This document shows positions 14,627-28,600 of a DNA stretch of 64,000 bases, piece by piece; within the stretch, counting starts at the first letter, position 1, and each line of letters opens with the position of its first letter. This stretch comes from Alviniconcha marisindica. Lineage: Eukaryota; Mollusca; Gastropoda; Provannidae. Below the pieces are notes generated by a model that saw only the letters and a program-made list of their open reading frames with translations, searched no databases and was not told the origin of the DNA. The stretch is from NCBI GenBank assembly GCA_018857735.1, contig JABMCL010002924.1:372001-436000 (forward strand). The letters run 5' to 3'. Both the position numbers and the translations under genes were made by a program.

Positions 14627-17600
14627 AGGACCTAATTCAATCTTATGAGACACACATACCAACAAAAGTGTTTGATTAAAGTCCAAACGCTGATAACAAA
14701 ACAAAAAAAACAGAGCATTTAAACCATACAGAATCAAGAAGTTGTTTTAGACAAGCCATCACTCCCAGGGATGCTTCAGAAGCTCACTTGCTCTGGCCCC
14801 CTGCATTTTGCACACTGACTGCGCCAAGTCCAGGCATTCTCTTCTCAAACACTGCCCACTGCATCTTTCATGCACGGTATTAACATGCTGAGTAATAACT
14901 GCATGCATCCCAAAGGAATGTGCAGAGCTCTGAGGTAAGACTTGGGGACAGAGAATTGTGGACCCAGGTATAAATCATGTTTGACATTTCCATATTTGTC
15001 CATTTGGAGAGAAAAGGAGGTGAGAAAATCAACTGCCCCTTACAGCAAGGCAATAGTGAATGAAAAACAAGGAGAGGAAAACTGGAAAGAAAATGTCTTA
15101 TGCAGTCATGCAGCTTAAAAAAGAAAAAGTGATGTTCTGTTAAAAAAAGAAATGGCAAATAATTATATTCAAAGTAATTCTCCATTATGATTTCAATCAA
15201 ATGTGATGCAGAAAATTTGTAAACATTTGGGCAGATACATGTACATCTGTATTAAAATTCTCAGCATTATAACCCTTGAAATTGTGGCCATTGCAATACA
15301 AGTCTTAAATCTGTAAAACAAAAATAACCAAATAATACCAATTAAATATTGGCAAAAGAAGGAAGCATTAACAAGCAACAAATTTGAGTATTTTTTGTTA
15401 TTATTATAGAGAATTACAACAAACAAACAAGAAAAACACAGCTCTACATCTGCTGACCAAGACATTCACTTACCAACGTCATCCCCAGTTTCCTCAGGAA
15501 CGTGAGAAGAGTGCATGGCCATGGCAGCACTGACAGCTGGTTTGATCAGCAAATTGCGCTTCAGTAAAGATGGCAGCACTTGTTCCACGTGCTCCTTCCA
15601 CATCTCATACTTTGTGTCCTCATACAGCTTCATGTTCTTCCCCACACTCAGGTATTTGGCACGGGTCTGCACACACCAGTGGCCACTTTGTTTACACACA
15701 CTTGTTCATGAGGCAGTGGTGTGGGTGCAAACTGGATCATGGATTATGGACTTATACCAAGTTTGGTTGTAGTTCAGCAGCTTACAAAATACAGAATACA
15801 GAATACTTTATTTATCCCATTACAGGCAATTACAAAAATGATGAAAGAAACCAAAATATCAGAGATATGATATGAGAGATATTTTTTTGAGGATCTGAAC
15901 CCTAATGAGACATTTTCAACAACTATGGTAACAGCATCCCAGGCTGTGTGACAAGCATGCAGGGACACCTGAAGTGGGACAGTCTGAAACAGCAAAGACT
16001 CTGCAACTGACTGACTATGCTATACAAACTCCACATGACACCAACAGACAACTGATTTACAAGCAGGGTGACCAGAGGACAAGAGAAGTATGAAGATTGT
16101 ACCAAGAGAGAACAACTCGTCCAACATTCTTCAACTCATTGTTCCCATACTTGTTGACTGCATCAACATCATTGGAAGCATTCCAGTGTGGTCTGAGCAG
16201 CTGCACACAGAGTGCACTGCCCCCCCCCCCCCCAAATAAATGCTTCTGAAATGTCATACTGTGAACAGTTTTGAAATGATGAGCAGTCACAGCCAAAAAA
16301 CTGAGGTAACCTGCTCAAAAGGCTCCCCCAGTGAACAAGCGATGCTCCCTGTGAACCCAATTTTGTACATGGAGGAACAAGAAGAATGTATCTGACCCAA
16401 AAGACATTAATCAAAGCTGTCTGCGTGGCACTCCAATTCCTGATGATGTACCAGCTTGGTTGTGCAAAAGGTTATCAGCTTATAAGACACAGGAGAAACT
16501 TAATTTTCCCCTCTTGTTTTAGGGATGGGGAGGGGAGATCTGAACCAAGTGTCCTTGACCCTGACTAACAGCAAACCCATCATTTTAATGGCACTCTGAG
16601 TGATGATGCACCATACCAAGTTTAATTGCAAAAGGTTGAGGGGTTTTAAAGATATCATCTGAGTGATGATTCACCACCATACCAAGTTTAATTGCAAAAG
16701 GTTCAGGGGTTTTAAAGATATCATCTGAGTGATGATTCACCACCATACCAAGTTTAATTGCAAAAGGTTGAGTGGTTTTAAAGATATCATCTGAGTGATG
16801 ATGTACCACCATACCAAGTTTAACTGCAAAAGGTTGAGTGGTTTTAAAGATATCATCGGAGTGATGATTCACCACCATACCAAGTTTAATTGCAAAAGGT
16901 TCAGTGGTTTTAAAGATATCATCTGAGTGATGATGTACCACCATACCAAGTTAAATTGCAAAAGGTTGAGTGGTTTTAAAGATATCATCTGAGTGATGAT
17001 GTACCACCATACCAAGTTTAATTGCAAAAGGTTGAGTGGTTTTAAAGATATCATCCACACAAAACACATGGTCATCCATGACTCTGGAGAGAGAAAAGTT
17101 TGCAATAAATGTTTTATTTAAAAAACCCATGAAAGCAAGCATGTAAACCAGGTTGGGGGAAATTATTCATTCAGACAGTAAAATACCCATCGTTGTGTGC
17201 CTAGTAATACTGTAAGTCACAGCGCTATTGTCGGTGTAAGTAATGGTACACCAACACATCTAGTTCCGTTGTAGAGATCAGTGGTACAGAGAATATAGGA
17301 CCAACAAACAGTCAATGAAGTTTTGAACTGTCAGATTGACATTGACCTTAAACACAGAAGTCCAGTTTTTCACAAGTCGCTGCAGCTCATATTGATGAAC
17401 CACCATACTAAGTTTGGCTAAAAATGGTTGACCGATTAAGAAGATCTCATATGGACAAAATCTGGACACAAACAGAAAGATGCATGGGGTTTCCAGCATA
17501 CCCCCTTAACTTTCTAACTGGGGGTATAAGATACATTATATTCCATACTGATAAGCTGAAACAAGGTAACTGACCGACTTTCCCATCTCAGAAGTCATCA

Positions 17601-20600
17601 TATCGTCCATGCTGTTAAATCGGATGATGGTATGTTTGATGCGGTGGAAGAGAGAACGACTCCAGTAGACAGCACCAGCCGCAGGAGGATTGTTTTTGTT
17701 TAATGGTGGATTCTCTCGGAACTCCAAGAACAGTGTGTCCATTGTGTCCACCTGGAAAAAAATTCCATCATGTATAACAAACAAGCAATACACCAAAACA
17801 TAATTATAACACAATTAAAATCATTGCTTGCTTGCAAACCAACACAGTTGCAAACAGTTATTGTTTATTCTGAAAAGGGAAATGTGATATTACTAATAAA
17901 GCAAAATAGGTTGAATCTAATTGAAAGGTATTATTAATGTCACATACCTCTTTCCCATATTGCACCAAGATGTCACGGAACTTCTGCATCATCTGATTGT
18001 TGATAGCCTCACGTGAGCGGATGTGTTTGAAGTTGAGAAGCATGTCAAAGGCACCCTCTGCAGATCGAAGTGACTGGAAGGACTCATCAATGAACGTTTT
18101 TGCCTCGCCTTCAATCTGTTCCACCTCCTTGTAGAATGTGTCCATCAGTCGCCGCCACTGCTCCCTGTCTCGCTGGGAGAAGGGGTCAAAGATCACCTGA
18201 AATCAAAACAAGACAAACAAGTCAGGTAACTAATCAGCTGGGCCAGTCAGGCAAAATAATAACAATAAATACAAGATCTGGGCACACTAAAAGTCACTCA
18301 AATGTTATATAAGACATCTATATGACAATGTAAAAACATTATTATGTGCATTTTTGTCATGTGTGTATGTGTATAGGTGTGAACAGGAGGCATACATTTT
18401 GTTGCAATGGAGCATTACAAGTCAGAGTATCACTTTTCACAGAAAAAACTAGGAAGGTCCAATGACCCAATAAAAATTAAAAACAAGCATATAAAAAAAG
18501 AAACATACTGGAGACACATAACAGCATAAAGCTTTACAAACAATGATGGCTTACGACATTCAAACCTTTCAAACACTTTAGTTTGCTAGATTGTGTAATG
18601 CCTGTAATAAAACTGCTGCTTTTATTAGACAGAGAGTGAGAGCATTGACTAACCTGTTCAATGGGTTCCACAAGGAGGCCAACACGCACCAGCACATCTT
18701 CAATGCGTTTGGGGTCACCTGTCACTGCCTTCAGCTCTGGTCCAAAGATGTTGTAAAACTCCTCCAACACCTTTAGTAACAATCACCATACTGACCCATT
18801 AGCATTAATGTACAAAATTCTCAGACAACAGATGGGAACAGTAAACTTCTGCTCCAAAGGCAGTTATCCTGTAGATGTTCAGTCAAAAGAATATTCGGAT
18901 CAAAAGATGAATGCACATTTGATGAGTACTGAAACGTTTGTGTTTACGATCGAGAGAGGCATGAGTTTGTGTGCCACACAGCACAATCATGCAGATAGAA
19001 CAGTACTCATGGTGCCACACGTGGACTGGATCAGGTCCCCCTGTGGTCTAAATCTGGATAAGATGCGGACTAAAGCCAAGAACCATGTGAAATAAACCTG
19101 GGTACTATGTGGGCTCAGCCTGCGCCCCAGATGGGTTCCCACGTTTCCACATTTGTACTCCACAGGGGGGCCTGTGGTGTCCAATTTGTGTTGCCCTAAT
19201 AGGGCTACAGTGGGATAGCCAATAATTATGGAACCAATTTGGACATGCTGGCTGGGGTCACTGAAGCTTTTAAAAGAGGAAATCACATCTAAAAAAGAAA
19301 CAAAAAGAAGCAGTATTGTTTACAAATAATCTACCATCTGCTTTAAACAGAAGAAAATACAACTGCAAACTGTTCATGCTATTTGTCAAGCTATTTGTCA
19401 GTGCAAGGCTCAGCATGTCCCACAACTGACCTGAGCCACGTCGCTCAGGTTTTGGCAGATGGAGGCCATGTAGTCTGTACGATCAAACAGCTTTTTGCGA
19501 TCAAACTCCCATCGCTGATCTCGACCTGAAGCCTCAATCTTGGCCCGCACATCAAAGTAAGAATCCTTCCAAGTGGTGAGCATCTTTTTGGCTTCTTGTG
19601 TTCGACGTTTTACTTCTTCTGTCCCAGCCCTGCACAAGACACAACACAAATGAAACTGCACTCACACTACCAAGTACACAACCAAGAAAGAGGCCAAGAG
19701 TAAATTATCACCATTTTCCATCATGGAGGATATGTGGGATCCTGGCTTGTAGAGTAAGATACTGGTATGATCTTGAGTAGAATTATCTCAGGTGTTCTTT
19801 GCAGACGCACAAGAGATATCCGTAGAGACAGAATGCAGCAGCCTGAATGGCTGGAGAGAAGTTGTGGAGAGCAGTCCTATACACTTTTCCTTTATCACAT
19901 TCAAAATCTACCTCAAGTGAGTGTGGACTCCCTTGACCCCCATACACCTCCCTCATCCACCCCACACCCATATCATGAAACATTAAAGAAATAGTTATTA
20001 CAGCTATTACTAATACTCCTACCACTATTACACAGTTTGTGGATTTACAATGTTTATTACTTTAAAAAAAGTGATTTAGAAAAACTAAACTAAAATTCAG
20101 CAACCATCCCAAGTAGCACAGACCAAAATGCTCAACAGATTCAGTCATGTTTGAAATATTTTGGATGAGAAATAAGCATACTTTTAGTATTTTAACTACT
20201 GTGAACATATAACATATCAAACTAATTAGAACCACTAATTTCTAACTTTCATCATTTGGGAATGCTACTCTCACACAGAAACTGTACTGTGTGTTGTTGT
20301 CAACTGAGAAACACATGATTTGATGACATCAGAATGTTGTGCAGTCTGTATCATCAGAATCTGCAGGAAACAACCTGCCCAACGGTCATTTCTGTTTTCT
20401 GTTTGCCTGGCACAGGGCTTCTATCAAGTTGTAAGCCCTGTGCCAAGTAGGAGAGATAAATGCCCTGTTGTTTATTATCTACATCGTCAGATGTAATCTT
20501 GCACTATTTTTGATTGTTTTTGTTTCTACCATTAACAGTCTTCAAAAGAGAAATGGTTAGTAAATAACTTGGTGTTTTATGCAGAGTCAATGAGACTGTC

Positions 20601-22689
20601 ATCTTGGCTGACTTACAAAACAAAAATGATGACTCCCAGCAGCCAGATTTTATCCACAGCATTGTCTGAAAGAGCCATACATTTATACTTACTGGAAGAG
20701 TGTGCGTATGTCAATGACTTTGGCAACTCTCTCTGCTAGTTCCCAGGCAATGCGCTCCATGAGAGGCACCATGCGCTCATCTTTGTTGTAGTGGCGAGAG
20801 ATAATCCATACCATTCGCAGCGCATTCATCATGGATGGAATTGTTTCAATCACCACCTACAAAAAAGGTCCAATCATGCAAAAAGTGAGTCAACCTCTCC
20901 AGCAGTATGGAGTTACAGTACACTATATAGTACACTTTCATTTCTAAAATTTTGACTGAATTCATCACACTTACAGAAACTGTAAATGTGATGCTGTCAT
21001 TGTAAACTGTGAACATAGTGACACCAGTTCACTATCTATAATCCCACAAGGCTCAAAGTCAATATCTATAACATGTTTTACACACAGACCCCTAAATATG
21101 ATCTGCTTTCTTGTCTGGTTATTTTTGTTTCATCACAACTGATACAGTTGAACATTACATTTACCAAATACAAGTAGCCATTTTGGTACAAAAACAAGGT
21201 TATTTTGTTCTCTTTCAATGACTTATATAACAGTTCAGAAGATACATGGACAGAAGATACATGGCATGACAGATGCATGGAGAGATGGACATGGTGATTC
21301 CAACATGACAACCTATAATATATAATAGTTTTAACATATAATAGTTTTTGACAAACTATGACATGAGGTGTATAAAAAGGACAGGTACCTGGAACGTGAG
21401 TCCATGTGTAATGTTTTTGAAGTGCCTCTCCAGTGTGGACAGAAACCTCACATTATCCTTGGCTTCCACATAGTACTTGTTCAGATCTGACTGCACATCC
21501 TCAAAGTTGCCCTCAGTGTGGCTGTAAATCTCCAGCATGTGCTGCACCTTGGGAAGCTTCAGCTGCTCCACTAATGCACTGAGGGCCGCATTGCGCTCAC
21601 GCCAAAAGTCTATTTCTGCCAGAGGCCCATTTCCCTGAGGTTTCTTCTTCAGCTGTTGGTCCAGTGCCAGCTGGTGTCACACACACAAACAGGACTATTT
21701 GAATAGTCAACCACATGCACAAGACTTCTTTCAGATTTTGAGCACTTATCTTTTTTTATTAGTCTTGGTCATTTTTCTCCCTCTCCTGACAGAGATTACA
21801 CTACATTTTTAATTTTAGCTCATCAAGGGAATCCTGTGAGAAACAATTTTTCAATTCAAACTCCTTTCAACTGTATGTATACATGACAAAATAGACAGAA
21901 ACAAAAGCCTTGTTGGCACATAGGAGATAAGAGCTTGCTGATAAATCTGTCAGGTTTGCCTTTCTGGCATTTCCATAGTCTCAATATTAGGTCCCCAAAA
22001 CTGGAATGAAAGTGACACTGCACAGAGTTTCCAACAAAAGGCAAATGTTCAAAGTCAAGGTTTTTTGCTAAGGCTGGCCTCATGTCTAAGTGAAGATGCA
22101 TGACCAATAGCTCTTCATGCAAGTCCAAAACCAGTGGATGCCTCACTGCATCATGTTGAGAGTTGTATGTGTTAACACCTACCTGTATTTGCCTGGCCCA
22201 TTCAGCACACCTCTCACTGATCAGGTCCATCAGGTCTTTGTTGTTGAGAACCTCATCAATGTTCTCAGGAATCTCCACCTCAGGCACATCAAGTCGAACT
22301 TCACCTTCAATCTGCTGCAATGTCCGTGTGATGCTGGAGGCAAATTTCTGCATGTTGATCAGGAACTCATCTCGCAACATGGCCTTGGCACGAGACTCTG
22401 CCACGTTCACCTGCACATTGGATATATGAAACAGTTATGTCATCACACAGGCAGCTCTTTAACTATTCCAAAATAATTATTCTTACAAGCACTTGTTACA
22501 AGATGATATAATGTAAAATGTAACAAAACTGTTCCCTACTACAGTAGGGACTGGACAGTCCTTTACAGAACAAAAGCCAATCTGACTTCACTGAATGAAG
22601 AAAACTGCCAACTATGGGAGTCATTCTTTCGGTATGAATAACTATAAATAAAGTGTCAGTTCAAACAAATCCTAGGAGACATGAGTGGG

Positions 22690-22763
<74 letters not shown>

Positions 22764-23067
22764 GTGGTGGGGATGGGGGTTACTTTTGCTTCAGGTTCCT
22801 TGTCATCTTCCCCAAAGCCCTGTGTGGCAGTGGTGTCCTGGCGGCTGACGGTGCCTGACTGTGGGCCTGGTGATGCTGAAGCTTCAGCATTCTTCAGCTG
22901 ACTGAATGACAAGAGTGGCATGAACACCTGTAAAAGAAACAACATGATTATCAAAATACACCACCTATAAACAGTGCTTTAGAGTAACAAGAAAAGTGAT
23001 CAAGTGACTCAAAATGCAGCCATAAATCTTGGAGAAGTTTTCTATTCCTCTCTAATTTCTCTTCTTC

Positions 23068-23098
<31 letters not shown>

Positions 23099-25607
23099 GG
23101 GGGGACTGGGCTAGGCAGTAACATTTTAATTGTAACTCCTGGTAACCACTCATCCTCCCTCTAGTCTACCCAGTGGCAGTATTCACCATGTCCCATTTCA
23201 AACATCTCTCCCATTCAGCTGCACTTCACTGCTACTGTCATGATGCCCATGCTTTGACAAAGGATTTTATCCAACAGTCAATCAATCATCTATCATTATT
23301 TTCCTGCCCATACCAGTGGTGCTCTGTGGCCAAGAACTGTGCATAATAACACAATCAAAATCATATTCCAGCCTTGTACCTCCATACTAACCTGCCCAAT
23401 GATCTGCTCCAGCATAATTAGAGAGTGTCCATTGAGGATTCCAAATTCAAAGTAGGCTGGCAACATCTCATTGGCTTCTTCTATGGAGTTAGGCAGAGGT
23501 ACCATGCCTGGTGTGTTTCGCAGGAAGTACAAACAATTCTCCTCTATCACATCTTCAGGCAAGTGTTGGTAGCACATGTGCAGGTATGTACGCCATACCT
23601 TCTGAACAATGATTTTCTGTGGACAAATTCAGTCAAGCAGTGGCAGTATATCTTTACCCAAATACACATTTATAAGTTATTCATTGTGTGTGTGTGTGTG
23701 CATGTGTGCGTGCATGCATGCATGCATGTGTAAGATAATACTTTACTGTCTTAAAAGGAAATTTGCTTTGAAACATACCATCAGTGTAACGTGAATGAAC
23801 AAAACTCAAATGCATGATAATTCAACGTAAGACATATAATATACATGCAAATGGCCAATGGAAGTAGCAGGTTGGAAGCAGACAACAACAAACAAGCCAC
23901 AGCCAAATATCCCTGTTTTATTCCTTCTTTTCTCTTTGTGATAGTATCTGCGAGAGGGCACTGGTATCACCTCTTGCTTTCTCTTGCACTCTCACCATGT
24001 CTTTCAGTGATGTCCAAATAATAACATGTAAAACATACGTAAAATAATGATTACAATTAAATGACATCATAATCCTCCCCTACACCCCAAAAAAGAAGAA
24101 AAAGCTAGCCCAAATGAAGAAAAAGCTAGTGACACTGACAAAGTGATGTACAGAGTACAATAACACAAACACAATGTACAGATGCACTCAGTACATATAT
24201 AAAACGTGCCTAAACAAATTACAGTTATAGCTAAAACAAGTTAATAACAAGATAACATATGCACACACATATGCCCACACACCTGCACACACACACACAC
24301 ACAAACACACACATGAGAGAGAGTGTGCATACATGCATGTGTGTGCATGTGTGTATGCATACTTCTATACATGTGTGTAAACTTTAAAAATGTATTTTGA
24401 TGCTCTCTTATGTATTCAGTATTATGTTCTAGAAGCAGCAGTATTATAAAACACTGAAATAAAGATAATGATGTATTAATAAATAAACAGAACTAAATAA
24501 AACACATGACAATATCAAACAGGAACTGTAAACTCTGTACAACTGACTGCTGAGGCACAGACTTTAAAATCCACAGCCTTACTGTTGTGGGCTTGTTGTC
24601 AGCCTCATCTCCATCTTCTTCTTCTTTCTGTTCTGCATCTGCATCAACAGGCTGTGCCGACTCCACTGGTGTGGCAGGCTTTTCTTCTTCCTGAGGACTG
24701 GGGGTCTCTTTGCCTTTCTTCTTCTTCTTTCCTACACACACACATACACAAGCATGTAAGATGTCCAACACTGTGACACACAAAATCAGAAGTTAATCAT
24801 AAAATTTCATATTCTGGCAACTGTACCATGAAACAACATTAAGCCTAAAATATTGAAGGGATCAAGTGATTTGTTCACATTTGTAGCCAAAGGTAGAAGG
24901 TGTAATAATAATTAGATAACTTTTATATAGTGCTATTCTCTAGTGTACACAAACTCACTGCACTTTACAACATTCTCCAACATTTTCTAAGTGAGAAAAA
25001 TGAAAAAGCAAAGAAGCTTTCTTGACAAAGATTACTTACTCATTAGCAAGATGTGGATCAAGCAGCCCATACATAAAACAACCCATAAAATATTCCCTTA
25101 TCTTCATTCATTATGGGACCAGAAAAAAAAAATGGAATTGCAAACTAAGACTTGTTTCAAGTCATGGACTTATATGAACACTATGGAATTAATCTGAATG
25201 TCGAAGAATAATACCTCTATAAGGGTGACTGAATAATTACAGGAACACACAAAAGGCTTAAGAACAGAAATCAATCATTCATTAATAAAGCGAATAATAT
25301 ATAAGATGAAATTCAAAACCACAAAAATAACCTTTTTTGGGAGCATCGTCTTCCTCAGTTGGGGAGGAGACAGGGAGTGCCTGTTCTGGTTCATCGGCTG
25401 GAGTCTCTGTCTCCCCACCTTGCCCTTCCCCATCTCCTTCACCACCCTCCTCATCTGCTGTGATGTCTGGGATCTCTGGTTCTGAATGAAGCATGCATGC
25501 TTTGGTTAATGACCAAATACAAACACAATACACACTGTAAACAATCACATAACACAGCTCATAATACACCATCAAGCACTAACTCATTTGTGTGTGTTTT
25601 TTGCAAT

Positions 25608-25678
<71 letters not shown>

Positions 25679-28600
25679 AAATCTGTGATCATCATGGAAG
25701 CAATTTACTGTGTACAACAAAATCCAATCACATAGTTCCCCAATGATCAGAGTATTATGTTACGAACTGATAATGTAATATTTTGTGTAAAATGGCCATG
25801 TGCCTTCAGGCACTAACTTCTTTTGCTGTTGCTTTAGTTTGTAATGCACACACACACTTTACTTTGTGGAAGCAATTTATTATATGTACTGGTAACAAAA
25901 ACCAATAGTATAGTGCCCTGATGACTGGGGTATTACATTACAAACCCACATGTGAAATGCCCATATAACCTATTAATATTATGAGGCCATGACATTAGGC
26001 ACTAAAACTACAAACTTTAGCACAAGCCAAAGAGAAAGTCTAGATGGACTATCATGATCATAGTGATTTTGATCATCAGCAAGTGTCAGTGGACACTGGT
26101 CAAGATTGTGCCTGTGGTTATAACTCTGTGGGGGTGGGGGGTGGAGGGGATTGGGGGGGGGGGGGGGCAGTAAGTGAGGAGTCATTTGGTGAGTTCTGTT
26201 CTGTGGATCCAGTGCTAGTGGAATTGGAAAGGGAAGTGTAGCATACCAGTAGGACCTATCAGTTCAGTTCAGTTCTGTTCAAGATGGAATCTATGACCTC
26301 GGAAAAGCCATCCAGCCAGTCTCTCAGAAGTTTCCCCAACATTGCCTTTGAAACGGTTCCAATGTTCGTTTGACTGATAATGCCCAGACTGACAGTATAT
26401 GATCTCCCATTGGGCATGCTGGTACAGGATTTCATATCAGCGCTTGCGCCAATATATGGGGCTGTTTTACATATTGGTTCATAACACACACATGCACACA
26501 AAAACAAACAAGCAAAAATAAACTTTTCTTTCCCAGACATGCCTAAACCTCTCAATCATTTCTTCTTCTTTTTTTCCAGACCATTTAAAAAAAAGCCTGG
26601 TGGGTGGATGGGGGGGGGGGGGGGGGGGGGGGGAGGAAGTTGTCTGTGTATAAGACTGTCTTGATAGTGTTACATGATACTGACAGTATGGCAGTGTCAC
26701 CTTCCACTTCCAGACTGTCTTTAATTATGCAAAGTGACAAGGCAGTTTCTCTTCTTTGGACTGGGCAGCCACTTTCCACTGGGCAGAAACTGCTTGGAGA
26801 TAATGCTGCACTTTTGAGGGTCTGCAAAGTCCTATAGAGTAAAGTGGTATGAGAAAGTACAAAAGAAAACTTAGACAGGGGGAAAGTGTGCAATGTATTA
26901 ACTACTTTGGAGTATCTGGCTAGACCGATCTGGCCACTGTACCAGTTCCTGGGGATGAACCCCAACTGGCACAGCTCCAGCCTTCACTTATCCACTTTTC
27001 GTTACTACTTGTTAAAGATCTAGGAAGGAGCAGACCCTGGTCACAATGGAGCCAGGGGTGGGTCCTGTGGTCACTTCTTGCGGAAGGCTGTTCCATTGTG
27101 GGATGGTGCTACTCTAGGAAAGAAAGTCTTCTGTATACATGTAAGCTGTCCGGTGGAATGGTATGCCATAGGTCATGGGTATGCTGGGTGGTTCTCCTGG
27201 GGCCGTTGGTTGGTGAGGGGCAGTGTTTTAACTCAATATGGATGAGACCATGGTGGAACTTGTAAACGGTAGTGAGGCATGCTTGCTTTCTGTGCTGCCC
27301 TAGTGTTGGCCGATGCAGAGGCCACATGCATGGTGTCCACACACACTGATCTTCTGTAGTCTTCTGAACCTTTTCCAGTGCCTTGATGTTGTTGGCTGTG
27401 AAGGCTTGAAGGGATCCCAGACAGGGCTGGCATACTCTGGCACAGGTTGCAAGGATGTTTTATATGCTGCATTTTTCAGCCTCTCATTGGTGGTCTTGAT
27501 GTTCTGCCTGAGGAAGCCCACGGTCTTGTTGACTTTGTTGCAGACATCAGTGATGTGAGCATCCCACTGGAGGTCAGAGGTGATATTAATTCCAAGATAT
27601 TTTGGCTCGGTTTCTGTGCTAAGAGTGTGACCATGGAGCTGGTACTATGATGGGAGAACTGAATGACATCGGGTGATGTTCACTGCAGTGCATTTTTGGG
27701 GGTGAAAAGACATCTTCCAGCACTGTTCCCAGCATGCTAGGCTGTTGAGTCTTGCTGTAGGTCCTGTTGGTCAATGAAATATTTGTGGCAGATAACGCCA
27801 TCTGCAAAGTGTCCGCAGGTAGAGGTCAGTCCCACTGGTAAGTAATTTATGCAGATCAAGAACAGGCTTGGCCCAAAGATATGCCACATTGCTGGAGTTT
27901 ATGGATGGGATGGCTGTGGCTCACTTTACACAATGCTTTTGAGAAATCCATGACTAGCACATCTTCTTGGCATCCTTTTTCAAGCACTTCAGACACCTCA
28001 TCCATGAATCCCAGCAACTGGGACACACAGATCTGCCTTGGCGAAAGCCATACTGCTCTGGATGAAGGACCTGGTGTTTTTCCACATATCCCATGGTGGT
28101 GTTGACTACCACACTGTATGCTCAAAAAACTTGCAAGGTATGCTGGTGAGGGAGATGGGCTGGTAATTTTCAGGCTGGTGTCACTCCCCTTTCTTGAACA
28201 TGGGTGCCTTGTGGGCAGATTCCCAGTCCTTTGGTAAAAGAAGCCTGGCTTCATAGAGGCTCTGTAGACCAGAGTTAGTGATGGGGCAATCTCTGAGGGA
28301 ACTTTCTTGAGGACCCATGCAGGGGCTGATATCATCCGGTCTACTGCTTTTGTCTGATTTAGCTGCTTTAGGAGTTTCTCAATTCCACTGGCAGACAGTG
28401 ATGTTGATGTCTTCATACAGGTGTTGTTTTGGGTCAAGCTGGGGCATGGGGTACCTTGTTACAAATTCCTCTTCAGTAAACTGTCCCTTTGTACTGAAGG
28501 CTGATTCGACAAACAAACAAACAAAAATGAGATATAAAAAAATTCAAAACTCACCACATTCTACTTCCACTTCTTCCTCTTCTTCTCTGATAATTTTGTA

